7,769 nt of DNA from contig JAAZBQ010000273.1 of assembly GCA_012513725.1 (NCBI GenBank), positions 1 through 7,769 on the forward strand, given 5' to 3'. The DNA comes from Chloroflexota bacterium. Its GTDB lineage: Bacteria; Chloroflexota; Anaerolineae; UBA1429. This document shows, in pieces, positions 1 to 6,533 of this stretch. Numbering within the stretch: the first letter of the stretch is position 1; every line of letters begins with the position of its first letter. A program made the translations under genes and the position numbers. A model generated the notes under the pieces. That model had not been told where the DNA came from. It saw nothing but the letters and a program-made list of their open reading frames with translations, and ran no database searches.

Positions 1-105
1 CCCCGCTTTGCCGATATCCGCATCGCCAAGATGACCCGCGGGCCGGAGACGTGGCAGGGCGCTCTGCAGGCGCTCCTGGAGGAACACGCCACCGAGCCCG
101 GCTGA
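1..105 (+). CDS. C-terminal end of an unrecognised protein (partial)
   Basis: Frame 1 is open from the first base to a TGA at 103-105, giving 34 residues that begin PRFADIRIAK and end EEHATEPG. The composition (Ala, Leu, Glu, Arg, GC-rich third positions) resembles a genuine gene end. A strong terminator hairpin begins 21 bp after the stop, which fits a real gene terminus. The fragment is a soluble, probably helical tail with no motif that I can assign to a family. The gene converges on the FAH-family gene on the other strand. The start and most of the protein lie outside the window, so no function is proposed. Confidence 0.6.
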   Translation, partial: PRFADIRIAKMTRGPETWQGALQALLEEHATEPG

Positions 106-119
106 CCCTCCCCCAATCG

Positions 120-160
120 AAAAAGCAAGAGCCCGGACCGCCAGTGCGGTCCGGGCTCTT
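120..160 (-). terminator. Intrinsic terminator of the MarR-ABC-FAH operon
   Basis: A perfect 15-bp stem is formed by 127-141 and 146-160 with a four-base loop (CAGT). Read on the minus strand, the stem is followed after GC by five Ts (120-124), the usual form of a Rho-independent terminator. It lies 21 bp past the stop of the FAH-family gene. On the plus strand the hairpin is followed only by GGTATGCTTG, so it may stop the incoming rightward gene less efficiently. Bases 123-126 (AAGC) can also pair with 166-169 (GCTT) across a bulge. Confidence 0.9.
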
Positions 161-181
161 GGTATGCTTGTCCTGGGGCGC

Positions 182-1099
182 TCAGTCGCCTACCCGCATC
201 ACCGGGTTGGTGAGGGCGCCGATCCCCTCGATATCGATGGTCACCCGGTCCCCCTCGGCGAGGGTAAACGTGTCGGGCGGCACGATGCCGGTGCCCGTCA
301 TCACCAGCACGCCGCTGGCAAAGTGGTTGCAGCGTCCCAGGGCATCCACCAGGTCGTCGAGGGGGCGGTGGATGTTGGCCGTGCTGGTCTCTCCGCTGAA
401 CACCTCCGCGTCGCCCCGCCGGATGGTGCAGCGCACGGCGAGAGACCGGGGGTCCCAGTCGGCGGTCGCCAGCCGCACCCAGGGCCCCAGGGCGCAACAG
501 CGATCATAGATCTTGGCCTGCGGCAGGTAGAGGGGGTTCTGCCCCTCGATGTCGCGGGAGGACATGTCGTTGCCCACCGTATAGCCCACGATCTGCAGGT
601 TGGGCGTCACCACCAGGGTGAGTTCCGGCTCGGGGACGTCCCACCTGGAGTCGCAGCGGATGCCCACCGCTTCCCAGGGTCCCACCACCCGCGAGGGGGT
701 GGCCTTGAAAAAGATCTCCGGCCGCGGGGCATCGTACACTCGGCCATAGATGGTGGGCTCTTGCGACTCGCGCATGCGCGCCGCGCGGCTCATCGTGTAG
801 GTGACGCCGCAGGCCCACACCTCCTGGTTATCCAGCGGCGCCAGGAGGTGGAGGTCCCCCTCCTCCGCCGCGAGCGCCGCGGCGGTACACAGCGGCTCGC
901 GCCGCAGGGCGGTTTCGGCCAGGTCCGTCAGGGCGCCGGCCAGGTCGCTGTCGGCGCGATACAGCCAGGCCGCCAGCGTGGTGTACTCGGGCGCGCGGAG
1001 CGCCGTCAGATCGTAGACCTGACCGCCCACTACCAGGCCCAGGTGTGCGGCGCCCTGATCGCCGCGGCGAAAGCGACAGAGAAACGTGCCCTCGACCAT
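182..1099 (-). CDS. Fumarylacetoacetate hydrolase (FAH) family protein, possibly 2-keto-3-deoxy-sugar-acid dehydratase-like
   Basis: This 305-residue protein has the C-terminal FAH fold. A less conserved N-terminal region (about 1-90) is followed by EVWACGVTY (93-101), PEIFFKATPSRVVGP (127-141), the metal-ligand stretch PEPEL (156-160), GYTVGNDMSSRDIEG (172-186), PQAKIYD (193-199) and MTGTGIVPP (267-275). E157, E159 and D178 occupy the three Mg2+/Mn2+ ligand positions of the family. Their spacing (2 and 19 residues), the length near 300, and the NPLYLPQAK segment resemble archaeal 2-keto-3-deoxy-D-arabinonate dehydratase (KdaD) and related enzymes more than true fumarylacetoacetase. Family membership is secure; the substrate is inferred and uncertain (hydrolase, decarboxylase or dehydratase are all possible). 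The start is supported by AGGAG-type bases at 1106-1114, eight bases upstream of the ATG. It is the last gene of the exporter operon, 34 bp after the second ABC subunit, with the terminator just beyond it. It would be a soluble cytoplasmic enzyme. Confidence 0.9.
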   Translation of the reverse strand: MVEGTFLCRFRRGDQGAAHLGLVVGGQVYDLTALRAPEYTTLAAWLYRADSDLAGALTDLAETALRREPLCTAAALAAEEGDLHLLAPLDNQEVWACGVTYTMSRAARMRESQEPTIYGRVYDAPRPEIFFKATPSRVVGPWEAVGIRCDSRWDVPEPELTLVVTPNLQIVGYTVGNDMSSRDIEGQNPLYLPQAKIYDRCCALGPWVRLATADWDPRSLAVRCTIRRGDAEVFSGETSTANIHRPLDDLVDALGRCNHFASGVLVMTGTGIVPPDTFTLAEGDRVTIDIEGIGALTNPVMRVGD

Positions 1100-1133
1100 G
1101 ACGTGCTCTCCTCTGCTGGCTACGATGGGCGAA

Positions 1134-2972
1134 CTAGATCTGCTCCAGCACCGGGGCCAGGAACTGCGTCTCGTACAGGTGCGCGTAGAGGCCCTTCTGC
1201 TCCAGGAGCTCCTCGTGCGTCCCCTCCTCGACGATGCGCCCCCCGTCGATCACCAAGATCTTGGACGCCCGCTGAACCGTGGCGAGCCGGTGGGCGATGA
1301 CCAGCGAGGTCCGCCCCGACATCAGCGTCTCCATGGCGTCCTGGATCAGGCCCTCGGTGCGCAGGTCCACGCTGGAGGTGGCCTCATCCAGCACCAGGAT
1401 CTTGGGCTGGGAGAGGATCACCCGGGCCAGGCAGACGAGCTGCCGCTGGCCGAGGGAGAGGTTGGTGGACTCTTCCTGGATCTCCGTATCATAGCCGCCG
1501 GGGAGCGCGGCGATGAACTCGTGGGCGTTGGCGGCCTTGGCAGCGGCGACCACCTCCTCGCGGGTGGCGTCGGGCCGGCCAAAGGCGATATTGTAAGCGA
1601 TGGTGCCCTGGAACAGGAAGGGCTCCTGGGGTACCACGCCCAGCTGCTTGCGCAGCGTTTCGACGGTCACCTTGCGGATGTCGCGCCCGTCGATGCGGAT
1701 GGCGCCCTCGTCCACGTCGTAAAAGCGCATCAGGAGGGAGGCGATGGTCGTCTTGCCGGCGCCGGTGGGGCCCACCAGGGCGACCGTGTCGCCCGCCTCG
1801 ATCTCGACGGAGACGTTGTGCAGCACCGGCGAGTTCTCCACGTAGCGGAAGGAGACGTCGTCGAACTCTACCCGTCCCTCGATATCCGTGAGCTCCACGG
1901 CGTCGGGGGCGTTCTGGATCTCGGGTTCCACGTCCAGGATCTCAAAGATGCGCTCGCCACCGGCCATCGCCGCCTGCCAGGTGGTGAACACGCTGGAGAG
2001 GTCCAGGATCGGCTGGGCCAGGCGCTCGATGTAGGTGAGGAACACCACGATGATGCCCACGGTGAGGGCGCCCTCGATCACCGCCCGCCCGCCGAACCAC
2101 AGGATCAGGGCGGTGACCATGGTGATCAGCACTTCCATTCCCGGCGTAAAGATGGCGGCCAGCCGGATGGCGGAAACGTTCGCGTCGCGGGTCTCCTGGT
2201 TGATGCGATCGAACTCACGGCTGGTGCGATGCTCCTCGGCAAAGGCCTGGATGACCCGCATGGCGGCCAGGTCCTCGGCCATCCGGCCGGTGAGCGCGCC
2301 CACCTTTTGCCGGGTCAGCCGGTACGCCTGCCGCGCCCGCGACGAGAACCACAGCGTGATGACCGCCATAAAGGGCACCACCGCCAGGCTGATGACTGCC
2401 AGCCGCGGGCTGAGGGTGAACATCACCACGATGACGCTCACCAGGGTGACGATGTCGGCCAACATGGTGATGAGGCCGCTGGAGAGGAGCTCGTGGATGA
2501 CGCCCACGTCGCTCAACATGCGGGAGATCAGCGTGCCCGATTCGTTCTTGTCGTAAAAGCTCATGGAGAGCAACTGATAGTGGGAGAACAACCGCTCGCG
2601 CATGGTGCGCAGGAGCTCGGCGCCCGTGCGCTGGAGGACCAGCCTGCGACGCCAGGTGACGGCAAAGTCCAGCCCGTACGCCGCCAGGATGGCCAGGCCC
2701 GTCCACGTAAGCCCGTTCAGATCGCCCGCGGCGATGTAGCGGTCGATGGCCACGCGGCCGATGAGGTAAGGGGTCAAGAGCGCCAGGCCGGCACTGACCA
2801 CCATGAGCAGCACACCCTGCACCATCTGGCGAACATGCGGCCGGAGGAAGGCCAGCAGGCGCTTGGTGATGTCCCAATCGAACACTTTGCCCGTAACGTC
2901 CCGGTAACCCCTGATGTGGTGGCGCGGGCCGTGGCCCATGCCGCCGCCGCCACCACCCATACCGAAGCTCAT
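1134..2972 (-). CDS. ABC exporter half-transporter, catalytic-site subunit (BmrD/TM288-like)
   Basis: This 612-residue protein has an N-terminal type-IV exporter membrane domain with about six hydrophobic segments (near 48-70, 88-106, 166-186, 190-210, 272-293 and 298-316) and a C-terminal nucleotide-binding domain. Visible NBD motifs are Walker A GPTGAGKTT (401-409), Q-loop Gln449, Walker B ILVLD with catalytic Glu530, D-loop SSVD (533-536) and switch His561. The signature is LSLGQ (505-509) instead of LSGGQ, and the preceding X-loop region reads EIQEEST, unlike the usual VGERG. It therefore supplies a good ATPase half-site but a weakened signature, the mirror image of its partner encoded upstream. 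The N-terminus is an odd Gly/Met/His-rich cytoplasmic extension (MSFGMGGGGGGMGHG). Its ATG overlaps the partner's TGA (ATGA), with GGGGAGG five bases upstream, so translation is probably coupled. It likely exports drugs, lipids or other hydrophobic compounds from the cytoplasm or inner leaflet. The substrate cannot be read from the sequence. Confidence 0.95.
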   Translation of the reverse strand: MSFGMGGGGGGMGHGPRHHIRGYRDVTGKVFDWDITKRLLAFLRPHVRQMVQGVLLMVVSAGLALLTPYLIGRVAIDRYIAAGDLNGLTWTGLAILAAYGLDFAVTWRRRLVLQRTGAELLRTMRERLFSHYQLLSMSFYDKNESGTLISRMLSDVGVIHELLSSGLITMLADIVTLVSVIVVMFTLSPRLAVISLAVVPFMAVITLWFSSRARQAYRLTRQKVGALTGRMAEDLAAMRVIQAFAEEHRTSREFDRINQETRDANVSAIRLAAIFTPGMEVLITMVTALILWFGGRAVIEGALTVGIIVVFLTYIERLAQPILDLSSVFTTWQAAMAGGERIFEILDVEPEIQNAPDAVELTDIEGRVEFDDVSFRYVENSPVLHNVSVEIEAGDTVALVGPTGAGKTTIASLLMRFYDVDEGAIRIDGRDIRKVTVETLRKQLGVVPQEPFLFQGTIAYNIAFGRPDATREEVVAAAKAANAHEFIAALPGGYDTEIQEESTNLSLGQRQLVCLARVILSQPKILVLDEATSSVDLRTEGLIQDAMETLMSGRTSLVIAHRLATVQRASKILVIDGGRIVEEGTHEELLEQKGLYAHLYETQFLAPVLEQI

Positions 2973-4732
2973 GACGACCTCCCCGAAAGCGCCGGAGCGG
3001 GATCACCCGTCTCCTGCTTGAGCTGGCGATGATAGATCTCGGCATAAATGCCGGACTGTTGGATCAGTTCCTCGTGCTTGCCGCGGGCCACCAGTTTCCC
3101 CTTGTCGATGACCAGGATGAGGTCGGCGTTGCGCACCGTGGAGACGCGCTGGGCGATGATAAAGGACGTGCGCCCCTCCATCAGGTTGGCGAGCGCTCGC
3201 TGAATCTGCTGCTCCGTCTCGGTGTCCACGCTGGAGGTGGCGTCGTCGAGGATCAGGATGCGCGGGTCCATCAAGAGCGCCCGGGCGATGGCCACCCGCT
3301 GGCGCTGCCCGCCGGATAGCGTGGCGCCGCGCTCCCCTACATAGGTCTCATAGCCCTCCGGGAAGGACATGATGAAATCGTGCGCCGCCGCCGCCTTGGC
3401 CGCCTGCTCGATCTCTTCTTGGGTGGCGTCGGTCCGACCAAAGGCGATGTTCTCGCGGATGGTGGTGGCAAAGAGCATCGTCTCCTGGAGCACCATGCCG
3501 ATCCGCTTGCGCAAGGAGTCCAGCATGACCGTGCGGATATCCACCCCATCGACCAGGATGCGCCCCTCGGAGACGTCATAGAAGCGCGGTATCAGGTTGG
3601 TCACCGTGCTCTTGCCGGAGCCCGTGGGTCCCAGGAGGGCCACGATGCTGCCGGCGGGCACGTCAAAGTCGACGTCCTGGAGGGCTTGGAAGCCGTCCTG
3701 GTAGCGGAACGACACGTGGTCAAAGGTCACCCCGCCACGGATATCCTCCAGCGGCTGGGCGTCGGGGGCTTCCTCCACCTCCGACTCGGCATCCAGCACC
3801 TCAAACACGCGCTCCGCAGAGGCGCGCGACTCGCCGAGCATGCTGGCCAGGAAGCTGAGCCGGCGAATGGGGCCGATCAGCTGCATCACGTAGGCGTTAA
3901 AGGCGATGAGCTCACCGAGCGTCAGCGCGCCGGCCACCACATAGCGCCCACCGAGCCAGACGATGACCACGGCGCTGGCGTGGGCCAGCAGGAGCACGAA
4001 CGGCATGGCGAACGAGTTCACCTTGGCCACATCCATGGTGATGTCGAACACCTTGTCGTTCTCGTCGCCAAAGCGCTGCCGCTCGGCGTCCTCCTGGGCA
4101 AAGCCGCGCACGACGCTCATGCCGTGCAGGTTCTGCTCCAGGCGCGAGGTGAGCACGCCCACCTGATCCTGCCGCCTGTGCCACAGGGGATGGGTGCGAT
4201 CGACGTAGCGCTTCATGTACACCAGAATGATGGGCATGACCACCAGGGATAGGAGCGCCAACGTGGCGTTCATGCGCACGAGGATCACCGTGGTGCTCAC
4301 CAGGAGGACGATGGCCTGCACGAGCCCCAGGATGGAGCGACCGGTAAAGCGTCGCAGGCGGTCCACGTCGCTCGTCGTGCGGGAGAGGAGTTGGCCCGCC
4401 TGCGAGGCGTCGTGGTAGCGGAAGGAGAGGCTTACCAGCCGTTCGTACAGCTGGTTGCGCATCTTGTACGAGATGCTCTGCGACACCCATTCGGTGGAAT
4501 AGGCTTCGACAAAGCGAAACACACCCTGCAATCCGGTCAGCCCGACGATGAGCACCACGGACGTGCCGAGGGCATCCAGATTGCCCTCGCCGATGCCCAC
4601 GTCCACCACGCGCCGAATGAGCTGCGGGCGGTACAGGATCACGCCGTTGATGCCCAGCATCGCCAGGTAGGCCACCACCTGAAGCAGCCAGTATGGGCGT
4701 AGATAGCCCAGTACACGCATGTATACGTTCAT
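2969..4732 (-). CDS. ABC exporter half-transporter, degenerate-site subunit (BmrC/TM287-like)
   Basis: This 587-residue protein has a six-helix membrane domain (hydrophobic stretches near 14-34, 55-75, 133-153, 155-175, 240-262 and 268-285) followed by an NBD. Motifs are Walker A GPTGSGKST (368-376), Q-loop Gln416, X-loop VGERG (465-469), canonical signature LSGGQ (472-476), Walker B ILILD (492-496) and D-loop SSVD (500-503). The catalytic Glu after Walker B is Asp497, and the switch His is Gln528 (IIAQRVST). These are the substitutions known from the degenerate half-site of heterodimeric exporters such as TM287/288 and BmrCD. It should pair with the subunit encoded immediately downstream. 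The start at 4732 is chosen because GGAGGAG (within the last codons of the MarR gene) lies ten bases upstream. A second in-frame ATG at 4720 is possible but would have poorer spacing. It lies 7 bp after the MarR stop, so the two genes are almost certainly co-transcribed. Confidence 0.95.
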   Translation of the reverse strand: MNVYMRVLGYLRPYWLLQVVAYLAMLGINGVILYRPQLIRRVVDVGIGEGNLDALGTSVVLIVGLTGLQGVFRFVEAYSTEWVSQSISYKMRNQLYERLVSLSFRYHDASQAGQLLSRTTSDVDRLRRFTGRSILGLVQAIVLLVSTTVILVRMNATLALLSLVVMPIILVYMKRYVDRTHPLWHRRQDQVGVLTSRLEQNLHGMSVVRGFAQEDAERQRFGDENDKVFDITMDVAKVNSFAMPFVLLLAHASAVVIVWLGGRYVVAGALTLGELIAFNAYVMQLIGPIRRLSFLASMLGESRASAERVFEVLDAESEVEEAPDAQPLEDIRGGVTFDHVSFRYQDGFQALQDVDFDVPAGSIVALLGPTGSGKSTVTNLIPRFYDVSEGRILVDGVDIRTVMLDSLRKRIGMVLQETMLFATTIRENIAFGRTDATQEEIEQAAKAAAAHDFIMSFPEGYETYVGERGATLSGGQRQRVAIARALLMDPRILILDDATSSVDTETEQQIQRALANLMEGRTSFIIAQRVSTVRNADLILVIDKGKLVARGKHEELIQQSGIYAEIYHRQLKQETGDPAPALSGRSS

Positions 4733-4739
4733 TGAACCG

Positions 4740-5195
4740 CTACTCCTCCACTACCAATACGTCTACCTGGACGAGTTCCGTCAGCCGCTTCAGTGACCAC
4801 TCCATCCGCTCCAGTTCCCCCACGTCGAGCTCCGGCAGGGTCTCGCGCATGGTGGACACAACCCCCTTGGGTGCGATGGCCACCAGGTCGCGGCCCGCTT
4901 CGGTGGGCTCTACCAGGACCCGACGACTATCCTTACTGCAGCGGCGCCGCGACACATAGCCACGCGTTTCCATATCGTCGAGGATGCGCGATACGGTGGC
5001 GTCACTGACATAGAGGTAGCGGCCGATCTCTCCCACGGAGCGAGGACTGGACTGCAGGAGGCAGCGCAGGATGGCCATGCGGCGGCCGGATTGGCCCGTC
5101 TGCTTTTTTGCTGCCTGGCTGCGCGAGCGCTGATAGCGCACCAGGCTCAAGTACAGGTGGATAATGGAATCCGCCAACTCTTGCGGATCTCTCAT
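4740..5195 (-). CDS. MarR-family transcriptional regulator
   Basis: This 151-residue protein has the MarR layout: N-terminal dimerisation helices (about 5-30), a winged HTH with SVGEIGRYLYVSDATVSRILDDMETRG (53-79), a wing with the conserved Asp-x-Arg pattern (D89, R91 in KDSRR), the RVLVEPTEAGRDL segment (92-104), and a C-terminal dimerisation helix (about 116-144). MarR proteins are usually homodimeric repressors released from DNA by small aromatic or hydrophobic ligands. As first gene of an exporter operon it probably represses its own promoter and the genes behind it; this is inferred from position. The ATG is supported by GGAG at 5205-5208 with a nine-base spacer, and a near-consensus promoter lies about 45 bp upstream. 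The C-terminal codons contain the ribosome binding site of the next gene. A poorly conserved, basic N-terminal stretch (RSRSQAAKKQTGQSGRR) precedes the HTH. Confidence 0.92.
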   Translation of the reverse strand: MRDPQELADSIIHLYLSLVRYQRSRSQAAKKQTGQSGRRMAILRCLLQSSPRSVGEIGRYLYVSDATVSRILDDMETRGYVSRRRCSKDSRRVLVEPTEAGRDLVAIAPKGVVSTMRETLPELDVGELERMEWSLKRLTELVQVDVLVVEE

Positions 5196-5220
5196 ACGCG
5201 GTATCTCCGAGGCAGGGGCA

Positions 5221-5234
5221 GAATACTTGTATCC
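5221..5234. promoter_or_regulatory. Candidate MarR operator (imperfect palindrome at the transcription start)
   Basis: GAATAC-TT-GTATCC is an inverted repeat with five of six arm positions paired. It begins about seven bases downstream of the -10 box of the MarR operon promoter, so it would cover the transcription start, where a repressor would block initiation. Assignment to the MarR protein is inferred from position only. Confidence 0.4.
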
Positions 5235-5240
5235 CTAAAC

Positions 5241-5268
5241 ATTATAAGCACCGTGCAAAGGGCGTCAA
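5241..5268 (-). promoter_or_regulatory. Sigma-70-type promoter of the MarR-ABC-ABC-FAH operon
   Basis: On the minus strand, TTGACG (5268-5263) and TATAAT (5246-5241) are separated by 16 bases, which is close to the ideal housekeeping promoter. Predicted start is near 5234, giving a leader of about 39 bases before the MarR ATG. The spacer contains a short inverted repeat GCAC-C-GTGC (5248-5256, plus strand) that could be a further protein-binding site. Confidence 0.8.
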
Positions 5269-5270
5269 AG

Positions 5271-5284
5271 CGGTCGATCGACCG
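5271..5284. repeat. Perfect 14-bp palindrome next to the -35 box
   Basis: CGGTCGATCGACCG is identical to its reverse complement. It sits between the stop of the isopropylmalate-synthase-like gene (six bases away) and the -35 box of the MarR operon (two bases away). It could be an operator. As RNA it could fold into a 5-bp stem with a GATC loop, but no T-run follows, so a normal intrinsic terminator is unlikely. Confidence 0.5.
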
Positions 5285-5289
5285 GTGCC

Positions 5290-6498
5290 CTACTCGGCGT
5301 GCTCTACCCCCAGGCCCTCGGCGATGGCCAGGAACTCGTCGTCGTGTAGAGGCCGACGTCGGGCCGCCCCGGCCCGCTGGCTGGCCAGGAGAATCTCCTG
5401 CAGCCGCGCGGGCGCGGCGCGCAGACCGTACTCGGCGAGTTTCTGCGCCACGGCCCCCGCATCGCTCCACTTGCCGACCACCAGCCGCGGGCTGCGGCCG
5501 ATAGCCTCCGGCTCAAAGGGAAAGGCGTAGGGGCGCACCCCGCCCGCCGCCAGCGCCGCGGTGGCCTCCCACCGTTCGTAGGAGAAAGCCCCACGCCCCA
5601 CCACCGGCTTGAAGTAGCCGTTGGGCAGCCCGGTGACCTCCTCCACCAGCCGGGAGACCTCCGGCAGAAGGTCCAGCCGCAGCCCCGTATCCACCCCGTA
5701 GAGCACCTCCAGGGCCATGGCCACTTCCTCCAGCGCCGCGTTGCCGGCGCGGTAGCCGACGGCGTTCACCGCCACGTGGAGCGCCGTGGCGCCCCCCTCG
5801 TAGGCGGCCAGGACGTTGGCCACGGCCAGGCCAAAGTCGTTGTGGCAGTGGACCTCCACGCCCAGCCCCGTCTCGTCCCGCAGGGTGCGCACCAGGTGGG
5901 CGATGGCCCCCGGCCGGGCCACGCCCTGGCTATCCACCACGGTGACGGCGCTGGCGCCCTCTGACTTGGCGGCGTGGGCTGCGGCCAGGATGTGCTCCAG
6001 GCTGGCCCGGGTGCACTCGGGGAGAAAGAGGTTAACCTCCGCCCCTGCCTCGCGGGCGGCCCCGACGGCGGCGCGCATCTCGTCCATCAGCGCCTCTCGG
6101 GGGCGTCGGGAGGCATGCTGCTGGTAGACCTCGCCGATGCGGTACCAGACCATCACGTGGCGGCAGCCGAGCTCCAGGGCGCGCTCCACCCGCCCCGGCT
6201 CCCAGGTGACGTAGACGTCCATCTCCAGGTCGCGCTCCACGATGGCCCGCAGCGCCTCGTACCAGCCGGGCACCGTGAGGAACAGCTCCATCCGCCGGAT
6301 CCCCAGCCGCGCCAGGGCCTCCGCCACCTGCACCTTGCCCTCGACGGTGTAGGCTAGGTCGGCGCACTCTTCGCCGTCGCGGAGGGTGATGTCGTGGAGC
6401 GCCACGGGGTGGGGCTCGATGGCGATCTCGGGTGCAAAGTTGTGTTGGCTGGCTGCCCAGTGGGCGCTCTGCCAGGGTTCCTGCGGCTTGTGTTCCAT
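5290..6498 (-). CDS. Isopropylmalate/homocitrate synthase-like protein (HMGL-like, DRE-TIM barrel)
   Basis: This 402-residue protein has the HMGL-like TIM-barrel signatures. LHDITLRDGEE (34-44) supplies the metal Asp36 and the Arg40-Asp41 pair. LPECTR (159-164) carries the catalytic-type Glu161. VVDSQGVARP (187-196) and HCHNDFGLAVAN (217-228) follow, with metal ligands His217/His219, then AVGYRAGNAALEE (246-258). It is too short for the C-terminal LeuA allosteric domain and is closer to NifV/homocitrate synthase length. Two stretches depart from the usual enzymes. The segment that is normally AFxHxxGIH reads GAFSYERWEA (303-312) and lacks the histidines. The usual Ser-Asp-x-His stretch in the barrel is replaced by WYRIGEVYQQH (118-128). 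It probably condenses an acyl-CoA with a 2-oxo acid, or cleaves such a bond. The precise reaction cannot be assigned, and other members make citramalate, homocitrate, benzylmalate or phosphonomethylmalate. The start is supported by GGGGGAG (6506-6512) seven bases upstream. No pathway partner is adjacent, and the gene is transcribed away from the DUF2089/GNAT pair. Confidence 0.85.
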   Translation of the reverse strand: MEHKPQEPWQSAHWAASQHNFAPEIAIEPHPVALHDITLRDGEECADLAYTVEGKVQVAEALARLGIRRMELFLTVPGWYEALRAIVERDLEMDVYVTWEPGRVERALELGCRHVMVWYRIGEVYQQHASRRPREALMDEMRAAVGAAREAGAEVNLFLPECTRASLEHILAAAHAAKSEGASAVTVVDSQGVARPGAIAHLVRTLRDETGLGVEVHCHNDFGLAVANVLAAYEGGATALHVAVNAVGYRAGNAALEEVAMALEVLYGVDTGLRLDLLPEVSRLVEEVTGLPNGYFKPVVGRGAFSYERWEATAALAAGGVRPYAFPFEPEAIGRSPRLVVGKWSDAGAVAQKLAEYGLRAAPARLQEILLASQRAGAARRRPLHDDEFLAIAEGLGVEHAE

Positions 6499-6514
6499 TG
6501 CTCGTCTCCCCCTT

Positions 6515-6533
6515 GGGCGGCCTCCCGCCGCCC
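6515..6533 (-). promoter_or_regulatory. GC hairpin in the mRNA leader beside the ribosome binding site
   Basis: Arms GGGCGGC (6515-6521) and GCCGCCC (6527-6533) form a 7-bp all-GC stem with a five-base loop. It lies two bases upstream of the Shine-Dalgarno sequence (6506-6512) of the isopropylmalate-synthase-like gene, inside a predicted leader of about 50 bases. It may tune translation or mRNA stability. No T-run follows, so it is not a terminator. Confidence 0.4.

Noticed and set aside
164..1300. Plus-strand open frame of 378 codons opposite the FAH gene
   Set aside because: Low-complexity Arg/Gly/His-rich translation with no domain. The minus strand carries an unambiguous FAH family protein and the terminator lies at its 5' end.
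1086..3032. Long plus-strand open frame of 648 codons opposite the second ABC subunit
   Set aside because: Its product is rich in His, Gly, Asp and Gln with no recognisable domain. It lies wholly antisense to clear ABC motifs, as expected for a mirror frame in GC-rich coding DNA.
3380..4252. Plus-strand open frame of 290 codons opposite the first ABC subunit
   Set aside because: Antisense shadow of the ABC coding frame with no family signature or supported start site.
4718..4720. Second ATG as start of the first ABC subunit
   Set aside because: The GGAGGAG site is 10 bases from the first ATG (4732) but 22 bases from this one.
5196..5289. Intrinsic terminator between the synthase-like gene and the MarR gene
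   Set aside because: The only strong self-complementary element (5271-5284) has a short stem and no following T-run on the minus strand, so I call it a palindrome and not a terminator.
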